Assembly: GCA_003151275.1 (NCBI GenBank) | Contig: PLXC01000059.1 | Location: 62,001 to 126,000 of the forward strand | Direction: 5' to 3' | Source of the DNA: Candidatus Melainabacteria bacterium | GTDB lineage: Bacteria > Cyanobacteriota > Vampirovibrionia > Obscuribacterales > Obscuribacteraceae | Length of the DNA: 64,000 bases | Shown: in pieces, positions 1 to 8,514 of the stretch | Position numbering within the stretch: the first letter of the stretch is position 1 | Layout of the letters: each line of letters opens with the position of its first letter | Position numbers and translations under genes: made by a program | Notes under the pieces: generated by a model | What the model was told of the DNA's origin: nothing | Seen by the model: only the letters and a program-made list of their open reading frames with translations | The model's database searches: none

Positions 1-369
1 GTTGCGCACCAACCATGGAAAATATTTTCAGTGGATGCTCAGGGCCCACACAACAATGCTAATGGACCATTTGTTGCGATTGTCTTTACCGATGTTGACG
101 GAGTAAATAAAGAAAGAGTATTCCCACTTTCGGCTGGACAAGCTCACGCCGCAACCAACGGCTTCACCACTTACACTTTCGATCCGAGACTCTTGGGCTT
201 TCACCCAGGCTTGCCAATTGTAAGTATGGGTGTCTTCGCTACGGTTCCAGATGAACAAGATGTTTTCGGACCTACCTACCTCGATAACTTCGTCCTTAAC
301 AACAACATTGGTCACCCTGCCACAAAGATCCTAACAACTGACGACTTATCTCCTAATTTCCCGTTCTAA
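1..369 (+). CDS. Hypothetical protein, C-terminal part
   Basis: The reading frame is open from the first base of the window to a TAA at 367-369, so the N-terminus lies outside. A GTG at 31 is an internal possibility, but the frame runs upstream of it and I treat the gene as partial. The visible ~122 residues are rich in Asn, Gly, Phe and Thr, with no membrane segment, and look like a soluble beta-rich or extracellular domain (for example the stretch FTDVDGVNKERVFPL). I do not recognise the family. A good rho-independent terminator follows directly. Confidence 0.6.
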   Translation, partial: VAHQPWKIFSVDAQGPHNNANGPFVAIVFTDVDGVNKERVFPLSAGQAHAATNGFTTYTFDPRLLGFHPGLPIVSMGVFATVPDEQDVFGPTYLDNFVLNNNIGHPATKILTTDDLSPNFPF

Positions 370-394
370 AAACCGAGATCAAATAATCGTAAGG

Positions 395-433
395 ACCGCA
401 GCGAATCTATGACTAGCTGCGGTTCTTTTTTTC
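395..433 (+). terminator. Rho-independent terminator after the first gene
   Basis: An 8-bp stem ACCGCAGC (395-402) pairs with GCTGCGGT (416-423) across a 13-nt loop and is followed by a run of seven T residues at 426-432. It sits 26 bases after the stop codon of the preceding gene and points in its direction. Confidence 0.85.
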
Positions 434-625
434 ATGGTGGTATATCAGTTTTTTATGATGGTATCACATGCAGTATCACACGACAGAAGTCAAAGAGCCA
501 ATCGAAATCTAAACAGCGGCGAGAGATCCTTGGATGGCAGGCGGATGCATGACAATCAGGACGCAGTCAAGGGCGCCGCTGCTGGATGCTACCTTCAAAG
601 CGAGGCAGCCCTTTTTTGACCATTA

Positions 626-1297
626 TTGTTATACACTGAAGGCAAGTCTAGTCCTTCATCGCGAAGAAAATTACTACTTGAAAGTACCGAACAACATTGC
701 CTTGCCTGCTTGATCTTCACGGTATCATCTGCAGTGTCACAAAGTTCCGAAGCGAATACTCTAACTTTCCAGGATACGCCCATCAAGCAAGTTGTTGTTG
801 ATGGGAAGTGGTCAAAAGGTGTTATTGCAAACGACGTGGATTCGGCGAAGGGCACGATCTACTTTTCGGAAACTTCTCCTGATCAATTTGCGATAGCGGT
901 CCTGAATAGATCGATAACACCGGCTACAGAACAAATTTTAACTGCAACAACAGTCGGCGGTCTTTCTGCGACACAATTGTCCGAACTTATGAGTGCTCAC
1001 AATCCAACGATCTTGCGATACTGCGCTGAACGAGGCAAACCCAAACTGATGCAGGTTGGGAAGAAGAAATTGCTCGTGAACAGTTTCAGTCAAGAAGAAC
1101 GCTTGCATATAGCCACTGCGCAAGGTGCAGTGTGCACCCCTGCCGTTAAATACGAGGCACACGCCTTTGCAGTTGCGAACAAAAAGCTTGTGCACATCTA
1201 CCTGGTTCGACCAGTCAGTGCAGAAAAACAAGACTCACTTCTAAATACTATTTCTGAAAAATTTGATTCCATTCTTTCGAAGATTGAGTGGGAATAG
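626..1297 (+). CDS. Hypothetical protein, possibly exported
   Basis: 223-codon frame opening with TTG at 626. The start is uncertain because no ATG lies near the beginning. A hydrophobic stretch (ACLIFTVSSAVS) near residues 27-38 could be the core of a signal peptide if translation starts later. The rest is a mixed alpha/beta soluble sequence without a motif that I recognise. It stands alone, with non-coding sequence on both sides. The length and sustained sensible composition support a real gene; the function is unknown. Confidence 0.55.
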   Translation: MLYTEGKSSPSSRRKLLLESTEQHCLACLIFTVSSAVSQSSEANTLTFQDTPIKQVVVDGKWSKGVIANDVDSAKGTIYFSETSPDQFAIAVLNRSITPATEQILTATTVGGLSATQLSELMSAHNPTILRYCAERGKPKLMQVGKKKLLVNSFSQEERLHIATAQGAVCTPAVKYEAHAFAVANKKLVHIYLVRPVSAEKQDSLLNTISEKFDSILSKIEWE

Positions 1298-1757
1298 ATA
1301 TCGGTGAGGCAGCGCCCGCTCGGCTCGACACAGCTCGCGCCTCCTGTTGGCGTGTCGATCAGGTGAGCGAGTTTCCGCTTCCAGACGCCGATGGCAGGCG
1401 CAAAGGCACTGAATGTGGTGCGGATAGAATTTTCAAGACTGAAAGTAAATGGTTTCAAATTCCTTTCAGCCCTTACCACCTTAGGTCCTGAGTTATCAGA
1501 AACTGGACCCTCAAAAGGATGACAAGATTCAAGAAGAAGTGAAAAAAGTGCCAATTTTGAGCCGATATGCGCACGAAATTTATCTTCTGGGGAATAAAGA
1601 ATTTGTGCCCTGTCTGACCCTGAATGAATTCAAGTGTCCGATTTTGTCTTTTTACCGCCTGCTTTCGCGCAAAATTCGACTTAACTGGCAGTTTTAAGGG
1701 ACCAATTGTTTGCTCTTACTGGTCGTATACTGATTAAAGCGGCTATATTTGGAACTT
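1298..1757 (+). other. Intergenic stretch without a recognisable gene
   Basis: 460 bases in which neither strand holds a frame with convincing start, Shine-Dalgarno and protein-like composition. Near 1729 there is a TATACT that could be a -10 box for the following gene, but I see no clear -35 box at the right distance. No strong hairpin or repeat was noticed. Confidence 0.4.
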
Positions 1758-2528
1758 ATGGAAGAGTCCTGGCAAAACTACAAGATACTGGGAGAACGGG
1801 CAACCGGTTCTTTGAACTATCCATACGCCGAAGCCATGTGGGCAATGGCGGTTTTGATCTCCGAAGAATTCGGGGAAAAGGACCCTCGTTACTGCTTCAG
1901 CATCGATTGGCTGAGCCATGTTTTATTAAAACAGCAGAAATATGCGTTGGCGGAAAGGTTCTTAAGTCGCTCCTGGCGGCTCAAAACAAAGGTTCTCGGC
2001 TCCAGTCAATTGGAACTGGCTCGAACTTTGAACACTATCGCTGAGCTCTATTACCTACAGGGTAAGTTTGCAGATGCCGAACAGCTTTGCCGTCGAGTCT
2101 ATGAAGTTTACGTGCAACAGTATGGGCGGGACCATCCAAACACTCAGACAGCTCTAAGCAATGCGCTGTTGCTTGAGCAGACAAACGCAGCCAGAAACGC
2201 CGCTGCCGGACTTCCTCAAGTCCAACCACAAGTGCAACAACAAGTTCAGCCTCAAGCTCAGGCCCAAGCTCAGGCCCAAGCTCAGCCGCAAATTCAGCCG
2301 ACTTCTGTCCAATCTTCCTCATCTGGCTATCCAACTGTGCAAGCTGCCGTCGCACAACCAATCTCACCTTCACGACCTCAACCTCAACCGATTCGACCGA
2401 CCGGTGCGGATGGTGCAAGGAGTAAGGAAATTTGTGAAAGCTGTGGTCAACCGATAGATGGTGAAGAATGCGTGCGTTGTACTAGCACCACGCTGCGCGC
2501 TTATCGCATGGACGAGAAACTAACTTAG
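1758..2528 (+). CDS. TPR protein with Gln/Pro-rich linker and C-terminal zinc ribbon
   Basis: About 256 residues from the ATG at 1758; a TTG at 1749 in frame is an alternative. Residues ~10-130 form tetratricopeptide-like helices with the pattern seen in TPR_10/12 proteins (ALAERFLSRSWRLKTKVLG, ELARTLNTIAELYYLQGKFA). Residues ~145-225 are a low-complexity linker of repeated Gln-Ala, Pro-Gln and Ser. The C-terminus carries a Cys-x2-Cys...Cys-x2-Cys ribbon (ICESCGQPIDGEECVRC). This is a likely protein-interaction scaffold. No signal peptide is visible, so a cytoplasmic place is inferred. The partner is unknown. Confidence 0.75.
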   Translation: MEESWQNYKILGERATGSLNYPYAEAMWAMAVLISEEFGEKDPRYCFSIDWLSHVLLKQQKYALAERFLSRSWRLKTKVLGSSQLELARTLNTIAELYYLQGKFADAEQLCRRVYEVYVQQYGRDHPNTQTALSNALLLEQTNAARNAAAGLPQVQPQVQQQVQPQAQAQAQAQAQPQIQPTSVQSSSSGYPTVQAAVAQPISPSRPQPQPIRPTGADGARSKEICESCGQPIDGEECVRCTSTTLRAYRMDEKLT

Positions 2529-2575
2529 TAGCAACAAATGCCATCACATATGGTGCATGAAGCACGTCGCCCGAT

Positions 2576-2953
2576 TTACTGATTTATTAGAAACGTAGAA
2601 AAATCTGCAAAGAACTTGAATAGATCATCTTTGTGCGCTGCAAATTCAGGAACGGTTTCAAGTGCTTCAGTCATGTTGTGCATCCACGCGTCCCGTTCCG
2701 GAACACCAATGCGAAACGGCATGTGTCTGCCTCTCATACGAGGATGACCTCGCTCGTCACTGTAAGTTGTTTGACCACCTGTTCTCTGAATCAAGAACAA
2801 GGCGAGATGTCTTTTCGCATCGCTTAGATCTTCTGGGTACAAGGGTCGCAATAGCTTGTCTTTTTCGACGCGCGCGTAAAATTCGTCTACTAATTTATAG
2901 TAAGGCTCCGTTTTGCCGACGTGCCGGTATATTGTCGCAATCGGATCTATCAT
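2576..2953 (-). CDS. glbO: Truncated hemoglobin, group II (trHbO)
   Basis: 125 residues, the usual length for 2-on-2 globins. The segment RMRGRHMPFRIG contains the proximal haem-ligating His (F8), and the DAWMHNM that follows carries the Trp at G8 typical of group II. The N-terminal YYKLVDEFYARVEKD matches the B-helix region with the conserved Phe-Tyr pair. Such proteins bind oxygen or NO and are thought to help in oxygen delivery or NO and peroxide detoxification in the cytoplasm. The gene is solitary; upstream 2954-3039 is shared with the divergent S4 gene. Confidence 0.9.
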   Translation of the reverse strand: MIDPIATIYRHVGKTEPYYKLVDEFYARVEKDKLLRPLYPEDLSDAKRHLALFLIQRTGGQTTYSDERGHPRMRGRHMPFRIGVPERDAWMHNMTEALETVPEFAAHKDDLFKFFADFSTFLINQ

Positions 2954-3039
2954 GCGCCAATTTTAGCGCATAGACACCAACAGTCGACAACCTGGATTTT
3001 CTCTATGCTAAGATCCAATCTTCGCGAAAGGAAACACGA

Positions 3040-3249
3040 GTGAGTGAATTAGGGCCGATCCGCCTTGATCAGTACTTGAAATTGATGAACGCCGTCAGTT
3101 CTGGCGGCGAAGCAAAACACCTGATTCAAAGCGGACAAGTAACGGTGAATAATGAGATTGAAATGCGTCGAGGCAGAAAACTTGCGGTTGGCGACGTAGT
3201 TAAATTAGACGAACTGGAATTTACAGTCACCATAATCGAACCGTGCTAA
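3040..3249 (+). CDS. Small S4-domain RNA-binding protein (YbcJ/YaaA type)
   Basis: 69 residues starting at GTG 3040 and consisting of little more than one S4 domain: IRLDQYLKLMNAV, then GEAKHLIQSGQVTVN, and the strand pair ending VGDVVKLDELEF. Stand-alone S4 proteins of this size bind structured RNA, in several bacteria ribosomal RNA; one relative (YaaA) lies beside recF/dnaA in Bacillus. Here it is divergent from the globin gene with an ~86-base shared upstream region. Confidence 0.85.
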   Translation: MSELGPIRLDQYLKLMNAVSSGGEAKHLIQSGQVTVNNEIEMRRGRKLAVGDVVKLDELEFTVTIIEPC

Positions 3250-3462
3250 CAAGTGCACCATAGGCTTTGCTATGGTCAATTTTACATCCACAACGAAAGC
3301 AGAATTTTGGCCAAAGAGAATGCAGCGCCTGACTCTTCTTACCTCACCGCATCAGACCCCAAACGCCTTAAGATCGTCTGAAACCTGCTACAGGTTTGCG
3401 TAAATTATCGAAGCACTGCATTTTTTTCGAGCAATTTTCGTGCTGAACTGTCGGATGCCAGG

Positions 3463-3612
3463 CTACACCGTAGTGCGACGTCCGGTGACCAGATCAAAAA
3501 CGAAGATCGCCAAAGCAAGAACTAAAAGACCGTGAATAAAAGATCCACCTACGTGAGCCACAAGCCCAACCAACCACAAAACTACGAGCAAAGAAATTAG
3601 TGTGTATAGCAT
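3463..3612 (-). CDS. 49-residue membrane peptide, lmo0937/DUF5670-like
   Basis: A short gene read on the minus strand from ATG 3612 to TAG 3463. The product begins MLYTLISLLVVLWLVGLV, continues with GGSFIHGLLVLALAIFVF and ends DLVTGRR plus four residues. This is two membrane helices around a Gly-Gly-x2-His turn, the hallmark of the lmo0937 family of tiny membrane proteins common in soil bacteria. A GAGGA Shine-Dalgarno lies about 9 bases before the start. The family is often stress-associated but has no established biochemical role. The remaining parts of the 3250-3790 gap hold no other gene that I can see. Confidence 0.8.
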   Translation of the reverse strand: MLYTLISLLVVLWLVGLVAHVGGSFIHGLLVLALAIFVFDLVTGRRTTV

Positions 3613-3790
3613 TGTCCGAATCCTCTTCCCTGTTGAGGGTATTGACTGGCCTACGACCTACAAAGTTCCCAAACTTAAACACAGCAAGCAACCGCAGACG
3701 AGCTTGGATCAAATGGTCACGGGTATAGAATTTGACTGTGAAATGGGTTACATATGTTAGGCGGCAATCAAGCGAACAAAGCGAGAAATT

Positions 3791-4633
3791 ATGCAAAAAC
3801 GGAAGTTCGGACGGACTGGTGAAGTGGTACCAGTTATAGGACAGGGCACATACAAATTCTCTACTGCTAAAAATGAGCTTGATACCGGCATAAAAGCCCT
3901 CCAGCGGGGCATTGATCTCGGCATGACGCATATTGATACGGCAGAAATGTATGAAACAGAAGAAGTCGTCGGTGAAGCAATCAAATCCGTTCCACGGGAA
4001 AAGCTATTCCTCGTCAGTAAGGTGATGCCCTCCAATGCAACCTATCAAGGGACCATTTCCGCGTGTGAAAAATCATTGAAGAATCTGGGCACCGATTATC
4101 TGGACTGTTACTTGTTGCATTGGCGAGGATCCATTCCGCTGTCAGACACGATTAAGGGACTTGAAAGGTTAATTGATGACGGAAAAATTCGCTCAATGGG
4201 AGTCAGCAACTTCGATGTGTATGACATAGAAGAAGCGCTTGGAATCGCGACCCACCCGATTGCCTGCAATCAGATTCTCTACAATTTGTTCACTCGGGCC
4301 CCCGAGCATCAGCTTATGCCACTATGCGCGTCCAAGAAAATTGCCGTGGTTGCTTACACGCCATTCGGCAAGACACGCCCTCCCGATGTTGGCACCAAGG
4401 GTGGTGATGTACTTCATGCTCTTGCGGAAAAACACGCAAGCACCGTCAGGCAAATTATGTTGGCCTTCATCGTGCGAGACGAAAATGTTTTCACGATTCC
4501 AAAAGCCTCCAGTGAACAACATGTTAACGAAAATGCCGGAGCGGGTAAGGCCATTCTTACGGAGGAAGACATCAAGCAGCTTGACGAGGTCTTCCCAATG
4601 CCAAAGAACAGCGGTCCCTTGGAGATGAACTGA
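3791..4633 (+). CDS. Aldo/keto reductase
   Basis: 280 residues, the normal AKR length, with a complete (beta/alpha)8 fold signature. The N-terminal GRTGEVVPVIGQGTY matches AKR strand 1. The catalytic tetrad is visible as Asp and Tyr in THIDTAEMYET, Lys in LFLVSKVMP and His in CYLLHWRGS. The C-terminal VFTIPKASSEQHVNEN is the NADP(H)-binding loop. It reduces carbonyl compounds with NAD(P)H; the substrate cannot be told. It lies 7 bases before the transporter gene, so the two probably form an operon and may act on a sugar or related substrate. Confidence 0.9.
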   Translation: MQKRKFGRTGEVVPVIGQGTYKFSTAKNELDTGIKALQRGIDLGMTHIDTAEMYETEEVVGEAIKSVPREKLFLVSKVMPSNATYQGTISACEKSLKNLGTDYLDCYLLHWRGSIPLSDTIKGLERLIDDGKIRSMGVSNFDVYDIEEALGIATHPIACNQILYNLFTRAPEHQLMPLCASKKIAVVAYTPFGKTRPPDVGTKGGDVLHALAEKHASTVRQIMLAFIVRDENVFTIPKASSEQHVNENAGAGKAILTEEDIKQLDEVFPMPKNSGPLEMN

Positions 4634-4640
4634 GCACCCA

Positions 4641-5978
4641 ATGAAGAAACCGCGCCTCAGTTTCTGGCAGATCTGGAACATGAATTTCGGCTTTCTTGGC
4701 ATCCAATTCGGCTGGGGTCTGCAACTGGCGAACATGAGCGCGATCTATACCAAGCTTGGTGCATCGCCTGACAGCATCCCGATTCTCTGGTTGGCTGGAC
4801 CGATCACTGGATTGCTTGTTCAGCCGCTGATTGGGGCAATGAGCGACAGAACATGGAATCGCCTCGGTCGCCGAAAACCTTACTTTTTAGTGGGAGCGAT
4901 TCTGGCCAGCATCGCCTTATTCTTTATGCCTGACTCGCCGACGCTCTGGTTTGCTGCGTCACTCCTTTGGATACTTGATGCAAGCATAAACATTAGTATG
5001 GAGCCGTTCCGTGCCTTTGTGTCGGATAAGCTGAACAGCGAACAAAGCACCACTGGTTTCATTATGCAGAGTTTTTTCATTGGCATTGGTGCGACGCTGG
5101 CAAACGCGCTACCTTTGATCTTCCGCAACCTTGGCATGACTGGTATCGCGTCCAACGGTGTGCCACTAACTGTGGTTCTCTCATTTAGGATCGGCGCGGC
5201 AATGTTTTTGATCTGCGTGCTATGGACAATATTCACCTCATCTGAGTACCCGCCAGAAGACCTCGATGCCTTCAATAGAAAGCGCGCTGAAAATCCAGGT
5301 TTTGTCGGGTTGCTCAAAGAAGTAGTTCAGGAAATCCCGCAAGCCGTCAAAGACATGCCGGTGACGATGAAACAGTTAGCACTGGTGCAAGTGTTCACCT
5401 GGCTGGGACTGTTTTGCATGTGGATGTTCTTCGGACTTACAACTGCCTATCACATCTTCAATGCACCATCGTCAAAGTCTGAACTATTCGACCGTGGAAT
5501 CGAATGGGCGGGCTGGTGTTTTGCTATCTACTCAATCGTCTGTTTCATAGTAGCGTTTGTTTTTCCAAAAATCGCAGCAATGACTAGCAGAAAATTGTTG
5601 CATGGTGTTTCACTGGTGCTTGGCGGACTAAGTCTTCTATCGATCTACTTCATTCACGATCCCACGACGCTGCAATTTGCGATGATCGGGGTCGGAATCG
5701 CCTGGGCATCGATTCTTTCCATGCCTTACGCAATATTGGCGGGAGCGATTCCACCCGAGCGAACAGGAGTCTACATGGGTGTCTTCAATTTTTTCATTGT
5801 CATCCCTGAAATCATCGCTTCCATAACGTTCCAACCCCTGGTCAAATACGTCTTCCACGACAACCCTCTTTACGTTGTAATGATGGGTGGGGCATCGATG
5901 CTAATCGCAGCGGCGCTAGTCACGCGTGTACAAGACAACGCTGACAAAACCACTGATCCGAGTGCAGCAGGTCATTAG
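4641..5978 (+). CDS. MFS transporter, SLC45/GPH sugar type
   Basis: 445 residues with about 12 hydrophobic segments. The loop between helices 2 and 3 reads GAMSDRTWNRLGRRKPYFL, the signature of the SLC45/sucrose-proton symporter branch of the major facilitator superfamily (RxGRRRP). The N-terminus FWQIWNMNFGFLGIQFGWGL also fits this branch. It probably moves a di- or oligosaccharide with protons across the inner membrane. It is cotranscribed with the aldo/keto reductase (7-base gap, GAGCACCC before the ATG). A gap of ~180 bases separates it from the converging peptidase gene. Confidence 0.85.
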   Translation: MKKPRLSFWQIWNMNFGFLGIQFGWGLQLANMSAIYTKLGASPDSIPILWLAGPITGLLVQPLIGAMSDRTWNRLGRRKPYFLVGAILASIALFFMPDSPTLWFAASLLWILDASINISMEPFRAFVSDKLNSEQSTTGFIMQSFFIGIGATLANALPLIFRNLGMTGIASNGVPLTVVLSFRIGAAMFLICVLWTIFTSSEYPPEDLDAFNRKRAENPGFVGLLKEVVQEIPQAVKDMPVTMKQLALVQVFTWLGLFCMWMFFGLTTAYHIFNAPSSKSELFDRGIEWAGWCFAIYSIVCFIVAFVFPKIAAMTSRKLLHGVSLVLGGLSLLSIYFIHDPTTLQFAMIGVGIAWASILSMPYAILAGAIPPERTGVYMGVFNFFIVIPEIIASITFQPLVKYVFHDNPLYVVMMGGASMLIAAALVTRVQDNADKTTDPSAAGH

Positions 5979-6159
5979 AGTGAATTTTTTCGAAGTTCTG
6001 GACAAATGCAGGAATTACCGCAGTCGTAATTCTTGAATCAGTCTCCTGATCAACCTTCGCCTGGGGTGGAGGAAGTCGGTCATGTGACGCCTCTTGTCGA
6101 ATCAGGATACTGCGAAAAATATTGTACATGTTAGTCGGTAGAGGAACTCCGATAAGCTC

Positions 6160-7137
6160 TCAGGTGTTACTAATTTCTTTCACAACCTGAGCAATTCCCC
6201 ACACGACTCGCGCTAAACGATCGTAGTCAACCTTGTCGGGCGTATCTTCTTCAGTGTGATAGTGGGGATAGCGATAGAACGCAGTGTCCGTGATCATAAT
6301 TGCGGGATAACCGAATTTCCAAAATGCGGCGTGGTCAGAGAAAGCGACGCCTCGAATATTTTCTGGAACGGCGACGCTTTCAGAAGGAAACTTTGTCGCT
6401 TTGCGAAACAACTTGGTGAAGCGATTGAGAAAACGTCTAGAGCCCAAGTTGGAAACAAATGAAATGAAGTCACCTTGATTCGGATAAATCAATCCAAAAA
6501 CATCGTGCGGAAACGTCTGGCTTCCCGGCTGATCAGAGAAATAGCCCATAGTCTCAAGAGATATCATTGAAACGACATTCTCCTCATGATCGTGACAGAG
6601 GGATGCGTATTGATCAGCTCCCCAATCTTTAGTGCCGAAAAAAGGTGGCTCTTCATTTGTAAAGGCAACGAACCGAATTGTTCGTTCGGAACGGAAATGT
6701 GAAAGAACTCTTGCCAGTTCAAGCAAGCTGGCAACACCGCTGCCATTGTCATTTGCCGCCGGGCAGTCATAAACAGAATCGTAGTGGGCGCCCAAAACGA
6801 TAATTTCGTTTGGGGTTTTATCACCCTGAAGCTCGGCAATTATATTTCTGGTACACAATCGCGTCGATTTAGCACTGATACCATCCGTAGTTCCTGTAGC
6901 GGCTGCTGCATTTGGTACATCCACCATAAAGTCTTGCTGACTTCGTACGTAATCGAATTCTGAAAAAATTTGTTCAATATATTTGGCCGCCTTCTCAAGT
7001 CCCACCGGGCAACTCGTTAAACTGCGTGCACCAATGGTTCCGGCAAGCATCGAAACGTGCTCTTTCAACTTGGCGCTAATTAGTTTCTCTTCCTCGCTTA
7101 AGGGCGAGAGCGGCTCACGACGAAACTTCCGAGCCAT
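6160..7137 (-). CDS. M28 family zinc aminopeptidase
   Basis: 325 residues from the ATG at 7137, chosen over a TTG at 7158 because GGAGG lies about 9 bases before it. M28 metal ligands are visible: His and Asp in [16 protein letters not shown], the catalytic and metal-binding Glu pair in TNEEPPFF, and a final His in [15 protein letters not shown]. It hydrolyses N-terminal residues from peptides, using two zinc ions. No signal peptide is evident, so the protein may be cytoplasmic, although many relatives are secreted. It overlaps the end of the upstream RidA gene by 23 bases, implying translational coupling. Confidence 0.9.
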   Translation of the reverse strand: MARKFRREPLSPLSEEEKLISAKLKEHVSMLAGTIGARSLTSCPVGLEKAAKYIEQIFSEFDYVRSQQDFMVDVPNAAAATGTTDGISAKSTRLCTRNIIAELQGDKTPNEIIVLGAHYDSVYDCPAANDNGSGVASLLELARVLSHFRSERTIRFVAFTNEEPPFFGTKDWGADQYASLCHDHEENVVSMISLETMGYFSDQPGSQTFPHDVFGLIYPNQGDFISFVSNLGSRRFLNRFTKLFRKATKFPSESVAVPENIRGVAFSDHAAFWKFGYPAIMITDTAFYRYPHYHTEEDTPDKVDYDRLARVVWGIAQVVKEISNT

Positions 7138-7519
7138 CAATGATCGCCTCCGCTTCAATTTCCACCAACATTTCGGGCGAGATCAATTTAGAGATTTGCA
7201 ACATTGATGTAGCTGGTCGGATCTCTTTAAAAAATTCCCCGTGCGCTCTGCCAACGTCTTCCCATTGAGCGATATCCAAAACGAAAATGCGTGTTCTGAC
7301 TATGTTAGAAAGATTGCCACCAACTGCTTTGACCGCAGCTTCAATGTTTTTCAATGTTTGAACAGTTTGTTTGTAGACATCGCCCTCGCCCACAATTTTT
7401 CCGGCCGCATCCGTTGCCGTTGTGCCCGACACGCGAATGATATTTCCAACACGAACAGCCCTTGAATAACCAACAATCGGCTCCCACTTGGTACCAGTTG
7501 CATAATTTTGTCGTTTCAT
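7115..7519 (-). CDS. RidA/YjgF family protein
   Basis: 134 residues from ATG 7519, preceded by GGTGA; a GTG at 7525 is possible. The family pattern is clear: [20 protein letters not shown], then [20 protein letters not shown] with the conserved Arg that binds substrate, and a C-terminal [12 protein letters not shown]. RidA proteins hydrolyse reactive enamine/imine intermediates released by PLP enzymes. The final Glu-rich strand suggests the wider Rid family rather than strict RidA. It overlaps the M28 peptidase gene downstream, a pairing compatible with amino-acid turnover. Confidence 0.88.
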   Translation of the reverse strand: MKRQNYATGTKWEPIVGYSRAVRVGNIIRVSGTTATDAAGKIVGEGDVYKQTVQTLKNIEAAVKAVGGNLSNIVRTRIFVLDIAQWEDVGRAHGEFFKEIRPATSMLQISKLISPEMLVEIEAEAIIDGSEVSS

Positions 7520-7567
7520 CTTCACCTACGCCAGCCACTTTGAAGGTGAAGTCTACACTCCTCTCGA

Positions 7568-7599
7568 CAAAAAGGCAGCTCCGGTATCTGAGCCGCCTT
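7568..7599 (-). terminator. Rho-independent terminator on the minus strand
   Basis: On the minus strand a 10-bp stem (7590-7599 pairing with 7572-7581, one G-U pair) is followed by a T-run complementary to the A residues at 7569-7573. It lies just past the stop codon of the membrane-protein gene at 7628 and separates it from the ridA gene. Confidence 0.7.
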
Positions 7600-7627
7600 A
7601 AGTGTCGATTAATTTGTAGTCCTTGAA

Positions 7628-8071
7628 CTATTTTTTGCTAGCCATTTGGGCCATCGCAGCTGCTGCTATGCCGCCGAGGACGTAAAGCCCGACAGTCGTC
7701 AGGGCTGTGGCGGTTGTTCTCTTGGTCAAAAGGTCTGAATCCTTCCCAAGTCCCACATTTTGAGGAACAGTAATCGCTCCTACGCCGGCAAACAGTCCCA
7801 GATTGATGCCCTTCAGCCATGCAGCCAATCCGGGCTTGGCACCTACTCCGCTGAAAAATACAGTGTTGGAGATAATGTCGCCCACCAATGCGTACTTTCT
7901 GAGCGTGGCGCCCGAAGGCGGCTCGACTCCAAAAGCGGTCATCAATTTCGCAACACCGCGCATGCCAAGAATGTCTAGTCGGGGCGCATTGGGCTTGGTC
8001 TTGCGAACCAACTCATGAGCCACAGTCAGCGCGCAAGCGCCTGCCAGTCCATTTATCAAAGCTCTAATCAT
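7628..8071 (-). CDS. Hypothetical membrane protein
   Basis: 147 residues from ATG 8071 with a GGAAGTGAG-like ribosome site. Three or four hydrophobic segments are visible: residues ~3-18 (ALINGLAGACALTVAH), a middle stretch around GINLGLFAGVGAITVP, and the C-terminal TTVGLYVLGGIAAAAMAQM. No catalytic motif is recognised. It ends at a terminator and is divergent from the small gene at 8275, with two palindromic repeats in the shared upstream region. Confidence 0.65.
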   Translation of the reverse strand: MIRALINGLAGACALTVAHELVRKTKPNAPRLDILGMRGVAKLMTAFGVEPPSGATLRKYALVGDIISNTVFFSGVGAKPGLAAWLKGINLGLFAGVGAITVPQNVGLGKDSDLLTKRTTATALTTVGLYVLGGIAAAAMAQMASKK

Positions 8072-8195
8072 ATATTCTCACTTCCAGGTATTCCATTCTA
8101 ATGCCGAGACGAGCCGGGCAGGCGAAAGTTTCTCGTTCAGCTGCTTAAACTCTTACGAAATTCACGACTGGGGCCGGTGGGCTCGTTCCCCAGTC

Positions 8196-8223
8196 AAATT
8201 TAAACCGATGACGGTAAAAATTT
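8196..8223. repeat. Interspersed palindrome, copy 1 (variant core)
   Basis: Core ACCGATGACGGT at 8204-8215 flanked by AAATTTAA on the left and AAAAATTT on the right. It belongs to the nine-copy family described in the findings and lies in a divergent upstream region, 56 bases before copy 2's core. Confidence 0.85.
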
Positions 8224-8263
8224 CCCAGGTGAAATTCCCCGGAGACCCATCACTGCCGGTCTG

Positions 8264-8290
8264 AATTTTTACCGATGACGGCAAAAATTT
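8264..8290. repeat. Interspersed palindrome, copy 2 (variant core)
   Basis: AATTTTT, then ACCGATGACGGC (8271-8282), then AAAAATTT. The ATG at 8275 of the next small gene lies inside this copy, so the palindrome would be transcribed and could occlude initiation. Confidence 0.85.
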
Positions 8291-8514
8291 CTCAAGATCA
8301 CAAGGAAAAATCTCTCCTCGATCCGGCAGTTTTACAAACAGACAAAAGTCAGCTCTATACGAGTATTGCGTTGATTCTGTTAGGAGGCGTTCTTTTGGGC
8401 GGCACTTACCTTAATGAATATATGGCACGAGCAAGCAATGAGGATCCTACACTTACGCTAGAAGGCGCGCTGGCAGCGCAGAAACAACAAAGGCGATCAG
8501 GGAATTATCGATAA
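8275..8514 (+). CDS. Small single-span membrane protein (doubtful start)
   Basis: 79 residues. A polar N-terminus is followed by one membrane helix (IALILLGGVLLGGTYL, residues ~31-46) and a polar C-terminus. The ATG is contained in the palindrome copy at 8264-8290 and lacks a Shine-Dalgarno sequence, which weakens the start call. The helix and its flanks look protein-like. Its 3' end overlaps the convergent arsB-like pseudogene by 18 bases. I do not recognise a family. Confidence 0.5.
   Translation: MTAKISQDHKEKSLLDPAVLQTDKSQLYTSIALILLGGVLLGGTYLNEYMARASNEDPTLTLEGALAAQKQQRRSGNYR

Noticed and set aside
434..619. 61-codon frame after the first terminator
   Set aside because: No ribosome site, no protein-like composition and no recognisable motif.
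1288..1491. Plus-strand frame after the 626 gene
   Set aside because: Overlaps the real gene end in another frame, low-complexity basic/polar mix, no start signals.
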